Assembly (NCBI GenBank): GCA_034687125.1
Contig: JAQGBZ010000236.1
Coordinates: 34,241 to 98,240 of the forward strand
Length of the DNA stretch: 64,000 bases
Source of the DNA: Neelides folsomi
Lineage: Eukaryota > Arthropoda > Collembola > Neelipleona > Neelidae
Direction of reading: 5' to 3'
Part shown: positions 12,186-24,144 of the stretch, piece after piece
How positions within the stretch are numbered: the stretch's first letter is position 1
Layout: each line of letters opens with the position of its first letter
Position numbers and translations under genes: made by a program
Notes under the pieces: model-generated
What the model was told of the DNA's origin: nothing
Databases searched by the model: none
What the model saw: only the letters and a program-made list of their open reading frames with translations

Positions 12186-14113
12186 TGTCAAAAATTACTA
12201 TTTTCTGTATTTAACTTTTAATGCTTTTATTTATTTGAATTCATCTCTAAAATATAAGAATAATTATAAATTTGCCAACAAAAAAACATTTGGAAAAGCA
12301 TCAAAATTTTTGTCATCGATGGGGTTATGTGAAATAAATTTAGTAAAACTAATAGGCGATTAGTTATGATTCAATTGATGAAATTGATTTATTTGACCAA
12401 TATGTGAATTTTTATTCAAATTTTCTTCAATCTGCAACTATGATCAATTCAAATGAAATTTTGAATAAAATTCGTGGAATTGATTATTTTTTTTAAATTA
12501 TAGAGAGTATATAAAATATACCCAAAAAGTAATAATTGCTATACATAATGAAATTATTAAATCTTCACAAATTTACAATATTATGGAAATGTCTTATAGA
12601 TTAAATATATATATATAATCAGAACTCTAAATTCACTTTTACTTTAATTGCCTTTACTGGTGATTTAAACAACCTGAAATTATATCCACAAGAAATTAAT
12701 GGTTCATGAAAACTTTCTCAATGAATTACTTTAAATACCCTGCAGACTCATTTTATTTACGCAGTTTCTTTAAAAAATGAAATTCCTTCACAAATCATGA
12801 CATTAAATAATTTCATGAATCAAATGTCAAATAAGGATTTAAAAAGTATTGAAATCACTATGAAGCTTTTTATCTATAATTTGAAATACTTATTATAGGA
12901 ATACTTATAGGAATTATTCAATCGTATTCCTTCCCTTTTAAATCCCAGTATGGATTTTAATCATTTTAATACTCACATTGATGATTTGTATAACAAGATT
13001 GATAAACAATGTTAAATTTCATCAAAGCAATTCTAAAGTGATTTAAATTATTCATTTCTACTTTATACGATATTTTTAGAACAAGGACATTCTTTAATAT
13101 CAAAAATTCCATCAGGAAACCTGAAATTTACTTTTTTAACAACTATTAATTTTAATAATGGCATTCGTAATGAGCACAGCATACAAAGGAAAATTGTTTT
13201 TACTAATTATCTCTGATCCATTACCGAATATATTTCAGACATTTGAAGAATTTGCAAATTATGAAACGGGAAGTAAAATGGTGTTAACTTTATCATTTGA
13301 ATTAAACCCTAATAGAAAACGCAATCAAAATATATGTGAAATTAATAATTCAAGTTCAAGAGATGACGTTTATTTTAATGTTTTTAGTTCTAAGATATTA
13401 AGTCTTTTGAAGGAAGAAAATAATATGAAAATTAAAAAAAATTAGTCATTGAAAAGTTGGAAAAATTACTATATTTTGTTTACGGGGGAATAGATTTAAT
13501 TATGTATAAAATTAAAGAAAACAAGCCATTAATTACAAATAAGGGGGACATGAAAATTGGAAATATATTTTATATAATAGATGATTCCATTATTTTATCA
13601 AATTTTGAAAAAATTATTAAGTTTTATTATCCTGGCAAATATTAGATTGTGAAACAATTAAAATTTGAATCTGCCTATTCTACTGTATACTCTGTATAAG
13701 ATTACATATTATAACAGTCTATAATTATTACTTTAAAATTAAGTTTGAAAATCTAATTTTAAGATTTGTTGAATCTAGAATTTATAATATATGGGAAGAA
13801 GGTTTTAAAAGTAACAACGGAATAAGAACAAGTTTGGAAGAGAACTAGGTATTCAAATTATTTAAAATTCAGAAAGTGGAATAGAAAGGAATATAATAAA
13901 ATTAATACTTGTTTCTTGAAAAGTTTGAATAAACCAAATTTCGTATATGATCCAAAAAGATTAAATCTAAATAAAATGTTACCTTTTATAATTATTACAT
14001 TTTATTTATTAACACTATCTTTATTAATTTTATCAATTGAAGTGTTTTGGAAGAGCAATTTGCAAAAAACAATATTTTACAATGAAGAAATTGTGATAAA
14101 ATTTAATAAATAA
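12186..14113 (+). pseudogene. Ionotropic receptor (IR) pseudogene
   Basis: Successive fragments in different frames match the layout of the intact IR at 49331-51358. Near the start CEINLVKLIGD aligns with its LTQLVGD. At 13158 the frame MSTAYKGKLFLLIISDPLPN matches the M3-to-S2 transition (SSAYKGKFF) of that gene. Further S2-like fragments follow at 13457-13645 and about 13740-13850 (FVESRIYNIWEEGFKSN). A last transmembrane segment lies in the frame ending at 14113 (MLPFIIITFYLLTLSLLIL). Several frameshifts and stops separate these pieces and no splice sites repair them. The copy is probably dead. The family consists of ligand-gated cation channels derived from ionotropic glutamate receptors and used in chemosensation. 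Confidence 0.65.
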
Positions 14114-14402
14114 TTATTAATTACCAATTAAATAAATGTATTTCATAGCTGGGAATATCCAAAGCTCAAGAAATTTTGTAACAGGGTTTATAAATAAATG
14201 TATTTTTCTAATTAACAAAGTACTCCACCACCTTGAATATTTATTTAACGCTCTTTCTTCATTCGATCGTTTATCATACCATCTCATCATTGCCCGCGTA
14301 GAATAACACTGAAAAATATTTTTTCGAGAATAAACTCATAGTGGTTTCATCCAATATCCCCCAATGTTATCCCCTAATTTATTCATTCAAATTCAAATAC
14401 AT

Positions 14403-14408
14403 TTTATT
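14403..14408 (-). terminator. Poly(A) signal of the DUF4291 gene
   Basis: TTTATT on the plus strand reads AATAAA, 13 bases after the stop codon. It shows that this intronless gene has acquired a eukaryotic-type 3' end. Confidence 0.4.
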
Positions 14409-14421
14409 TATTCACTATATT

Positions 14422-15105
14422 TCAATCTGTATACAAAGGATCTATCCCAATTGCATTTCCAACATCCTGATCTAAAAAAGAATAAACCTTCTCAGAAGGA
14501 ACCATCAAAGTATTAAATCGCTTGCTATTCCCCCCATTTGCCATCCAAGGAAGAAATACAGCTTTTCTTTGTTCGGCCACAAATGAAGAAATGTCCGAGA
14601 TTTGGACGACATATTCATTAACGAACTTTTTAAGTAAATTATTTTTTAAAAACAATGAAATTGTATTTCTTTCTTCCCTTCTTCCTGAAGGTGTGTAAGA
14701 AGAATGCCAAATGAATCTTCCCACTTGTCTTTCTTCCTTCTTCTCGCTTTTCGCATGACGCAAAATGTCTTCAAATCCCGTCCTTTTTACAGTCAATGCC
14801 AAAATATGTTCAGTTCGGGGCGAAGGGTATTTTGAAGCCCAACCTGTTTCGTACATTACTGATAGGAAACTTGGATTGAGGGCCCAATTCCTCCACTCGT
14901 AAACTTTCCATCCGTCAATTAATGGACAATTAACAAATGTTTTCTTTTCTGTCACGTGGGCTGCAACGGCACTGGGAACAACTTGATATAAAACAATATT
15001 TCTTGAATCGAAGGAGGCAACCACGTGATTCCCCTTTTGGGGCCAATATTCATGTTCGTGATAATAAAATCCAGTTGGAAATGGGAGATATTGGGTGTAA
15101 TACAT
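14422..15105 (-). CDS. DUF4291 family protein, intronless
   Basis: One uninterrupted 227-codon frame. The pattern fits DUF4291: a short N-terminal segment, then IVLYQVVPSAVAAHVTEKK; the core WALNPSFLSVMYETGWASK followed by EHILALTVKRTGFEDIL; GRFIWHSSYTPSGRREERNT; and an EYVVQISDISSFVAEQRKAV segment. Length is normal for the family. The biochemical function of DUF4291 is not established. From general knowledge the family is common in bacteria and fungi and patchy in animals. With no intron in a neighbourhood of intron-rich genes, this is a candidate for horizontal acquisition, though retrocopying could also explain it. The minus-strand start chosen is the first ATG of the frame. The conserved core is intact, so the gene looks functional. 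Confidence 0.75.
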   Translation of the reverse strand: MYYTQYLPFPTGFYYHEHEYWPQKGNHVVASFDSRNIVLYQVVPSAVAAHVTEKKTFVNCPLIDGWKVYEWRNWALNPSFLSVMYETGWASKYPSPRTEHILALTVKRTGFEDILRHAKSEKKEERQVGRFIWHSSYTPSGRREERNTISLFLKNNLLKKFVNEYVVQISDISSFVAEQRKAVFLPWMANGGNSKRFNTLMVPSEKVYSFLDQDVGNAIGIDPLYTD

Positions 15106-16264
15106 TTAGCTAAATAAATACATTAATAAATAGATAAATACATAATTTAAAAATTATTAGGTAATATTATAAAATTATTGTGTATCTTAGCTTGCATTTT
15201 GAATAGTTTTACCCTTTTAATTGGTCCGATTTTTACGCATAAATTTATTTAAATTAATTTAAATTTTTTGTCATTTGCAATCAATATATCTAAGTTTAAT
15301 GAGCACTTATTTAATTAAATCTATTGACAAAGGTGAGTTTATCTTTGTAAAATTAATATTTTAAAAAAATTGGCTAAATTTGAAGAGGAAATTTAAAATG
15401 AATTATTAAGGAGATTGGAATTGAACTAAAGAAATTGGGAAAATTTCCTTTTTATAAATGGGAAATATTAAGGTTCAGTAAAGTAATTTGATTCGTCGCA
15501 TAAGGAAGTGAATTCTTAAATATTCATTCAAGATTATTTCTCACTCAATTCCTTGTTTTACTATTGAATATGTAACATACAATTCTTGTATGCTTGAACG
15601 TTGAATAAGAAAGGAAGTATGTACCATGTAGGTATGTAACGTAATAGTAATAAAGTACTTAAGTGGTGAACTTGAACTTTATAAGATTTCCTACTTTGAT
15701 TAAGCTCTTATCATCAGATGGATTATTGATTTCTGACTTTGACAATAAACTTTTCCTTCCAAGAATAATATATATACTTTATAAACACGAAAGTACGAAT
15801 CTATAAATGAACCTACATACTTTGAAAAAGTTTTATGAATTATCAAAATTATCATAGATATAAAGACAACCATTGTTAAAATATTAACTATTAACTATTC
15901 CTTATTGCATGTATAAACAAATATAATATATACAAATAACAAATATCTTAACTTCTAAAGGATTTATCATTTCGAATTTTACCAATAATTTCAAACTTCA
16001 AATTATTTTGGCTCATTTAATTAAAAATTCTTTTTAAATTAAAAAAGTTTTACCTAATGTATACCATCCATAGTATATGGTAGTGATATAGTACAATATT
16101 TAAGGGATGATTATTGATCCAAAAGGTATAACTGAAAAGCGGGAAAAGCAGAAGGAAAAGTAATGTGTTCAAACGGACAATGACAATGATAAAATGACAA
16201 TATGCTATGGACAGGATGGACTAACTAAAACTAAAAAAAGTAAATGTGTGTAATAGTGTACTAA
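15106..16264. other. Intergenic spacer
   Basis: AT-rich, with no supported coding region, RNA gene or organised repeat. Confidence 0.5.
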
Positions 16265-16545
16265 ATTATAGCTAGAGATGCCGTTTGAGGAGTACATAGC
16301 ATTCAGGGCCGTGCCGTGAAAAATACATGAGTACATAGAAGCACATAGAAGTACATAGCAATAATCAGCCTAAATAATGCCAGTACATAGGAGTACATAA
16401 GAGTACATAAATTCAAATTTACTACTCTTCTATGTACTATGCACTCGTTTATGTACTTGTCTATGTACTCGTGTATGGTATATGGTATGTACTCATGTAC
16501 TGAGTACATGAGTACTCGAGTACATGCGGCTTCTCTAATTATAGC
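16265..16545. mobile_element. hAT-type MITE with 8-bp target duplication
   Basis: The 265-bp element spans 16273-16537. It starts TAGAGATGCCG and ends CGGCTTCTCTA, an imperfect terminal inverted repeat (10 of 11 match). It is flanked on both sides by the same 8 bases, ATTATAGC (16265-16272 and 16538-16545). An 8-bp duplication is the hallmark of hAT superfamily insertion. The interior has no coding capacity. The left half is full of GTACATAG-like words and the right half of their complement CTATGTAC, so the element can fold into a long hairpin. It would depend on a transposase supplied elsewhere. Confidence 0.85.
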
Positions 16546-16920
16546 ACATAACATACACAAATGCATATGTGCACGTAAGCACACATTAGCACTGCTAATG
16601 TAATGTGCCATCTGCCGTATCTGTATTGTCCATATAAAAAGTTCATGTTTACCGCGTATTGCTTACCATTTAGTTTTGAAACCATTTTGAACCTCGCTCT
16701 CCAAACTGATGCTTCTTTTTTCATTTTTTCATTTTCCCAACATTTAGATCTAAAAAATCTCCATAATATTTGATTTGGTTTAAATAAAGCACACATTTTT
16801 ACCATTCTTATTTATGATTTTTTTTAATTAAAAAAATTAATAATATTGTAATTACACACAGATCTAAAAAAACTCATTATTGATCAAACTGTTTGAATTG
16901 AAGTCGAAAATCAAATCACA

Positions 16921-18915
16921 ATGGAAATAAATTCTTCCCAAGCTTCCGAATTCATTTTAAACCTTTCGGTAAGTAAATTTTTAATTTTTAATTTAATTAT
17001 TACCAATCTAATTAATTGCAATTACCATATTACGGTTATGGTAATTTTAAAGGACATCGGACCATCAATTATATCGAATTATTAATAATCACTTTAATTC
17101 ATTAATTAGATTGTTAAACGGATCGTCTTACACTCTTCAACATCGGATTTGCTCAACTTCCGATTTGTCAATTCCCAGTGGAAAAGGGAAGCGGATCGCG
17201 TTCTTCGTCAATCTTTTTCTCTCAAGAAGTTGGTGAATTTAAAATTGTCGGAAAGCATCGTGAAGTTTACGAGAACTTTCACTCCGAAATCTCTCCTGCA
17301 CAACTCCTTTGTCTTTCACCCGCCAAATGAGGAAGATGATGACGATGAAACCATTTACGAATTTCCTGATGATTTCCTTTGTCTTGTTGGGTCAACCGCC
17401 AAATTCGCCAATCTGACACATCTTGATTATTCTAATGATTTGCCCCTTTATGAAGAAATCCTCTTTGACAAATTTCCGAACCTTGTGGTCCTGGAAGTCA
17501 CGGACGAAATTCATCCTTTTGATGATCCGACAAGTATTTTTTCTTCGGTTGAAGATCGGCAAACATCGTTTGGCAAACATGTGCTCGATTCTCTCAAAAT
17601 GCTCAAGTGTTTTGTAGTATTTGACAATTATCCGTCCAGGGACGATTGCTATGTCTTGTCACGGGAAATTATCAAGATCGCTCCAAATCTTCTGGAGGTC
17701 AAAGTGGAAATTGATAAGAGGGCAGGAGATGTTCAACCAATAGTTCTCTTCATGATGAATTCAATTGCAAATTGTGGGCAGAAAGTTGAGAGCTTGATGA
17801 TCTTATCGGTTGCAGATTCGATCTTCATCGGCTTGGATGAGAAATTGCTCGAAGATTGCAAATTGGACAAACTTCGTCTCAAAAGATTTGTTATCATTGA
17901 AAATTCATATACGTGAGTTTTAATTTATTATTTGACATATTTAATAAATTAAATTAGTTAAATGCTAAACCATTTAAGTAATTTTGAAATATTCAGGAAT
18001 CATAAAGCCGATGATCGTAAATTGGCCCAAATATTCAACACATTCAAGCCGATTTGGTCCACTTTGGAAGAAATCCGTCTGAATTTCGACAACTTCAAAT
18101 CTGAAGACTTCGAAAAGAATCAGATTGAGAAAATTGAGCACAGTCCTTTTCCAATCCGCACCAATTCTCCCATCCCTTGGCTCAACTTGAAGAAATTGAA
18201 CTTGAGGAATTGTTTCTGCTGGGGCACGATTGAATATCTCACACGGATCAATTACTTTGTCCAAAACATGACGCCGAATTTGCGAGAGATGGAAGTGGTC
18301 TTTGACTTCCTTGGTCATTACAATCGGATGGCTCACATTCTCGTTTATCCATTCTTTGTATGGATGGGAAACAAAGTGACCAAATTGACCAAATTCTCCA
18401 TCACGAATGTCAAGCTAAAATGGGAGAAGGGCGAGAAAGAAAATTATTTAGGAATCGAGTCAATCGATGAGCTGAGTGATGAGAAGGGAAAATTCACAAT
18501 GGCCAAAGTTCAAAAATTGGATCTTTCCCTCCTGTTCTCTTTGGACGACTTCTTGAACTTTGACACTGAAGATGATCAGATGATTTTCCTGCAATTTCTC
18601 AAACATCGACTTCCAATTCCGCTCATCAATGTTGGGAAAGCGATTGCTGAGAGTTCAACCGATTTTGTGAAGGTGGATAATGTTACGAGACACAATGTGA
18701 CAATGGAACGCTTATTGGTCGCTTTCTACTCGACCTATGCCGAGAATGTGAACTTTGACGATTCACTTTTGGATTTGTCAAATTGTGAATTACCTGAAGG
18801 GTTTGGCGAATTAAAAGAACTCAATGAGTTTTTGGGATCAATTGGAATTTTACCTGATGATGAGTGCAGAGGTGAGATTTACGATGCATTGTATGATTTG
18901 GATGAATTAATCTAA
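16921..18915 (+). CDS. F-box-like / leucine-rich repeat protein, family copy 1
   Basis: Three exons (16921-16968, 17110-17912, 17997-18915) make a 589-residue protein. The exon-2 start IVKRIVLHSSTSDLLNFRFV-NSQW resembles the second half of an F-box (…LLRCRLVNRSW…). It is followed by degenerate leucine-rich segments such as FPNLVVLEV and APNLLEVKVEID. The C-terminal part has the block shared by all local copies: YPFFVWMGNK, KWEKGEKENYLGIESIDELS and a GKFTMAKVQKLD segment. Intron 1 is phase 0 and intron 2 phase 2, exactly as in the copies at 43.9 and 46.9 kb. F-box/leucine-rich proteins normally select substrates for SCF ubiquitin ligases. That role is only suggested here because the F-box match is weak. 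There is no signal peptide, so it is probably intracellular. Confidence 0.75.
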
Positions 18916-19947
18916 TCCTTTAATAAATTAAACATAAGAGTAAGATTATAAAATTGTTATTAAATTCATGATTTATATTTATCTGTTTCGATGCATGTAC
19001 TTATTATGTATTATGTAGACAATTATTATTACAAATTAACTCAATGTTTATACAATCCTTCCAATATTTAAATGAGTAAACTTAGGGATAATTAAAAGGA
19101 TATGGAAATCCATAAAAATTGTTATTTTTTCATATGTTTTGATATTACCTTACATAGGCCTATGTTAACTCATTTTGTTGAAAGATTGTATTTATTTATA
19201 TCCCAAACATTCAAGTCGAGATTGTGCAAAATGAATAGCATGAATTTATATTTTAGAATAAAAATCTATTAATCGATTGATATCACATTTATATTTATTC
19301 ATTAATTAAAAATCATAAAATAATTTAAAAATAATTAATTATGTATTACATTTAGATGAGTAATTAGTAATTAACGTAGTTGTAATTAATCAATCCTTTC
19401 ATAAAATTATGACCTAAGCTTATTGTTTTACTCAAATGCATTTACTTGATTAATATGCATATATGTACTAATCGAATCATATTCTAACAAATCACACCAA
19501 GCCAAGTGGGAATTATATAACTTGAGTGGAATCAACCCTGCGTATTATAAAACCAAGTATTTTTTATTAATTTTCCATTTAATATGTCGAAAACTCAGAA
19601 TTGAGAATTAACATTTGGAATATTTCCGAAAACATTGCATTATGTACGTAAATAAAAACTAAAAAGGACCAATTCATAGAATGGGTTAATGTGAATGATA
19701 GAAAAGTGCATGGGCCTGCATGGAAAATTATACTAACGTACTCGTGTTTATTCTATTTATAAATACTACGCACCTAAAGTAAGTAAATCCGGGAAATTTA
19801 ATGAATAATGTTACTTTCCATTAATATTCAAGTTTCTCCATTGCATTTCATTGTAGTGAGTTGATGAGTGACGAGTTGAGTCTGTTAAGTTGTTGATAAT
19901 TCTACCAGATCTCCAACTACTTGTTAATTAATTTCAATAAATTCAAA
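18916..19947. other. Intergenic spacer
   Basis: AT-rich, with no supported gene. The sideroflexin promoter should lie near the right end. Confidence 0.5.
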
Positions 19948-22245
19948 ATGGATAAAATAGAGAGTGGTGTCAATAAGGTCAAGGGTCTTTTGCTCCATCG
20001 AGTTAACATTGACGAGCCGCAGTTCGACCAAGGGAAATATTGGGGAAGAGCAAAACATTTTTTTGCCATCACAAATCCATTTAAAGTCTTCCTATCTGAG
20101 AAAGAGCTTGAGAGATGCAGTAACATTGTTATTCGTCACAAGTAAAATATTCATCATAGTTTATTCTATTTTATACTTTTTATACCATACATAAGTACAT
20201 ATGTATTTAATACATGAAAAGAAATTATAGTAAAATTTTAAAATTGAAAAGTAATATTTGTTAAGTATAATCTTATAATTATGAACTGGATTTCAATATT
20301 ACAAAATCGACACAAAGACGTAATTATAAAATTGTGTTCATTTTTTGTAATTAATCTTATTTATGAATGAACGTAATTGTGATTTCTTATGTTTTATTTA
20401 GAAACGGAGAGGATATCAAAGACATATCCGAAAAGGAATTATGGAAAGTGAAAAACACCTACGACTCTGCATTTCATCCCAACAGCAGAGAGCAAATGCC
20501 CATTCTTGGAAGAATGGCAGCTCAAGTTCCAGTTAACATGGCACTCATCGGGGGAATGTTAATCTTTACAAAGTAAATCAATCAAAAATCAAAAATATCT
20601 GACAACTAATCAACATGTTGAAATTAAATAAATGCAGTTTAATATTAATTATGACTGATTTGTTTTAAGGCCTCACACTACAATTATTTTCTGGCAATTT
20701 TTGAACCAGACGTTCAACTCAATAGTAAACTATTCAAACAGAAATGGAAATCTCCCTATGACAAACAAGCAAGTTTATCATTTTTATTTCAACCAAATAC
20801 TTATTTAACCTAATACTAACTATACTATAGTTTAATTCTATCATTAAATAATTAATGCAATAAGTTTTAATAATGTATATAAAATTGATTTAATATAAAA
20901 ATGTTGAACATTAATATATTCATTCATTTATACAATAATTTAGACAAATAGGGGCATATTACGTGTTGGCTACTGGAGGTGGACTTGGAATGGCACTTGG
21001 AATTGGAAACTTTTTGAAAGTAACGATAAATTATTCTTCAATTCTCTATACAACATTTATAATTATTATAGCCATTTAAAATTTTATTATTTAAAGATTT
21101 TAAATATATTGAACTAAAGGTAGGCAGTAATATTATATATTGGATTTATTTCAGTTTTGTATTTTTCTGTATTTAGAATGTTTCACCAATGGCGGCAAGA
21201 TTTGTTCCATTTGGTGCTCTGGCAGCAGCTACTTGCGTCAACGTTCCAATGATGAGATTTAAGTATGTAACTCAAAACATTATGTATCACTACATTTTAT
21301 TGTTTAATAATTTTAGTTTATTGTTTCAAAATTTCCAATTATCATTAGAATGACTAAAGTCCATTCACAAATCTTTACCTGTGAGTTTGAATAAACCGCT
21401 AATATAATACTGAAAATGTTCATGATTGGTGCTTACATGGTAACTTGCACATGCGTTTCCTGGGTCCCACATATGCATTTTCAATAATATTTTAGTGGTT
21501 CATTCAAACTCGCGAGTAAAGATTTCGTGAATGGACCTTAATCAAATTATTATTTTATAGTGAATTGTCTGATGGAATTCCCATTGTGGACGAAAAAGGG
21601 ACTGTTTTGGGCCATTCAAGAATTGCTGCAAAAAATGCAATTTCGTCTGTCGTATTTAGTCGAATTCTCATGATTGCCCCTGGAACAAGTAATTTTTATT
21701 TATTAATATTGATAATATTCATTTTTAAACTTATCCAGAAATCCAATCAAACATAAATGTGAGGTTTAGTTTTAAAACAAAATTCTACAATGCCTATTTA
21801 TTTTTGACTCCACAGCGGGTATAATTTTATAACTAAATCACGATTTTATATTCCAGTTCTTCCATCACTTATTGTCAATCAACTTGATATGAAAGGAGTG
21901 TTGAAGCGTTTTCCGTTTATCAATATATTTGGAACCACCCCGCTTCATGTGCTCATCTGTGGACTTTGCTTTGCATTCGCAACTCCTATGAGCTGTGCCA
22001 TTTTTCCACAGAAACGTCATATTGATATTTCAGAACTTGAGCCAGAATTACAAGTAAATTATTCACTATATTTTTTAAAGTAAATATGTATTATTTATAT
22101 TATATTAGGAAGTAAAGGTATTTACTTTAAATTAAAAAATATATATTATAATATGGCATTGAGAATATAAATGTTTTATTCATAGGACAAGATCAAAAAG
22201 ATGCCAATTGGACCAAAAGCTATGTACTACAACAAAGGACTCTAA
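19948..22245 (+). CDS. SFXN: Sideroflexin (mitochondrial serine/amino-acid carrier)
   Basis: Eight exons (19948-20141, 20402-20572, 20670-20768, 20944-21019, 21177-21262, 21561-21688, 21857-22053, 22186-22245) encode 336 residues, near the usual 320. Family landmarks: FDQGKYWGRAKHFFAITNP; YDSAFHPNSREQMPILGRM; the hydrophilic NYSNRNGNLPMTN loop; RFVPFGALAAATCVNVPMMR; a segment with GHSRIAAKNAIS; and FATPMSCAIFPQKRHI near the end. Several membrane-spanning helices are apparent. Sideroflexins sit in the inner mitochondrial membrane; SFXN1/3 import serine for one-carbon metabolism. Which vertebrate member it matches best cannot be told by eye. Intron 3 starts with GC rather than GT (20769-20770, context AA/GCAAGT), a known minor donor class. 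Intron 5 holds a MITE. AATAAA is at 22297. Confidence 0.92.
21355..21540. mobile_element. Tc1/mariner-like MITE in a sideroflexin intron
   Basis: The sequence between two TA dinucleotides (21355-21356 and 21539-21540) begins AAGTCCATTCACAAATCTTT and ends with the near complement of it (…AAAGATTTCGTGAATGGACCT). The paired arms are about 55 bases each, with a few mismatches, around a loop of about 70 bases. TA duplication plus long inverted arms and no coding capacity fits a non-autonomous Tc1/mariner-type element. The insertion lies between exons 5 and 6 and does not disturb splice sites. Confidence 0.75.
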
Positions 22246-22296
22246 ATCTCGTTATTTTTTTTATTATTAATCTTTTATGAATTTCTAAACTTTACG

Positions 22297-22302
22297 AATA
22301 AA
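22297..22302 (+). terminator. Poly(A) signal of sideroflexin
   Basis: AATAAA about 50 bases after the stop codon. Confidence 0.45.
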
Positions 22303-22590
22303 TGAATTTACAACAATTACTACAGATTTACATAATATAATATTGCTTAATAATCTCTTTTTCCAATATATTATTTATTAGATATATACCAGTAGTCTGT
22401 ACATTTTTTATTAATTATTTTAAAACTTTTCTCTACAACCAAGAATGGTTCTCATCGAAACATTAAAATGATTGTAATTTCAACAAATTTTGAAAAATAA
22501 ATGAATTTATGTAAAAAAAATTATAGTTTTTTTTTACTTTTTGGATTACTATTAGAATAATTAAATCATTTAAATAGTTAAATTAAAATC

Positions 22591-23802
22591 ATGAGAAGGC
22601 GGGAAAAGGACGGCGAAAGTGCAAGTGGAAGGAAAATTTCGCTTAATGGAACAGCTACTAAATACAGCCAAACAATTTCTCCAATCAACGACCAAGGACT
22701 CATCGAGCAGTTTGAAGCAGAAGATGAATTGGATGAGGACCAAAGATCTAAAAGCTGCACTGATCTTACAAAAACTGAAGAGGAGAAAAAAGTAAAATTG
22801 AAGAAAGAACCAATAGGGATTTTTGCACTTCCTCCAATAACTTCTTCTTTTGCACTCTTAATCGTAAATAAAGATTAATTATTTTTTCTTTTATTTGCTG
22901 GTTATTTAAAATTTTAAGCATATATTCATAGAGTTTACCTTAATATACTGTATGCCCATCCTATATATATGTTCATAATATACCTAAAAACGTAACATTA
23001 ATTAATTGGTTTTCATTATTAAATCTCAGATTTGCCTTTTTATCACCAAAGAATATTTCCAATTTGAGGCCGATTTGATCCAAGTCAATTTCGACGTGGT
23101 CTTTTTAAAGTATCAGTTCTGGAAACTTTTTTATGCCCATTATTTTCACTTCGGCTACGCTCATCTACTTCTTAACGTGTTGACATTAATGTCCATCGGT
23201 GACTAAACATTAATTCTGAAATATTTCTTAACAATAAATAGTTAATAAACATTGGTTAAACAATAAGGAATTTAATTTTTTAGGTTTTTGTTTTAATAGG
23301 AAGGACGGTTGAAAAGGAAATTCGTCCCTTGCCAATGTTTTTTCTCATTCCTTCACTCGGAGTTCTCTCCAATACGCTATTTTCTTGCATGAGTCTTTAC
23401 ATCTGCAAAACAGTTCCATTCAATTCTTCATATGGACTTTCAAGTATATAACAAAACACGAAACACGACTAACAATATTTATTTAAGATGTCTATTTAAT
23501 TAATTTTTTAATTGTTAGAATTTGATAAGTTTTTTACATTATTTTCAGATGTCATTTTCTCTCTCCGAATCGCAAGAGGGATATTCAGGATCGGACCTCC
23601 AATTCATGACTCTAAACCTTATCTCATTTTTGGATTTTTCCCTCTTTTTCTCCCATCTTGGTGGACGCCGTGGCAGCCTGTGGTTGAAGTTCTTTTTATG
23701 GAACTCGTGTTCCTAAATCGATGCATTGCTGGGCATTTGTCAGGAATTCTCTCTGGATTTTCCCTCTTCCTTGTCGATTACTCTCAACTTCAAATTAATT
23801 AG
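22591..23802 (+). CDS. Rhomboid-family intramembrane protease (RHBDD1-like)
   Basis: Four exons (22591-22863, 23030-23198, 23300-23443, 23549-23802) give 279 residues. A charged, Ser/Glu/Lys-rich cytosolic N-terminus of about 70 residues precedes several membrane helices. Rhomboid signatures are present: HYFHFGYAHLLLNVLTL (the conserved H…N motif of helix 2); YGLSNVIFSLRI, where the catalytic Ser sits; and AGHLSGILSG, with the catalytic His. Rhomboids cleave substrates inside the membrane, and the RHBDD1/RHBDL4 branch works in ER quality control. The usual GxSG reads GLSN here: the Gly after the nucleophile is Asn. Ser and His are both kept, so activity is possible but less certain. Spacing and the GLSNVIFSLRI match are closest to RHBDD1 (judgement by eye). 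Confidence 0.8.
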
Positions 23803-24144
23803 AGTGAGTTCTGATTAGTAGTTTAGTAAAAGAAAACTGAGTCCATATCTCCCAATATAATTATTGTATTATGTTTATGTATGAAATTTTTTAATAAATT
23901 TGTCAGTAATTGTTTGATAATTCAATTTTTATTTTAAGTGGCATAACAAGACATACATGTATTCAAGTATCATTATATTTATTGATAATATGAGGAAAAT
24001 GAAAATGTTAATTATATTTTTATTTGGAAAATAAAAGCATGAAAATTTCATGCTCCTTTTGGTGAAACTTCAGTAGTAAAAACATATTTTGTTATATTAA
24101 TTAAAATTTTGGCGAGAAGAAAATATACTATCATTAAATGTAAA

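Noticed and set aside
16303..16611. 102-codon minus-strand frame
   Set aside because: It is a translation of the MITE's GTACAT repeat array, not a gene.
16539..16805. 88-codon minus-strand frame beside the first MITE
   Set aside because: It runs into the transposon's flank and repeat, shows no known motif and has no supporting splice sites.
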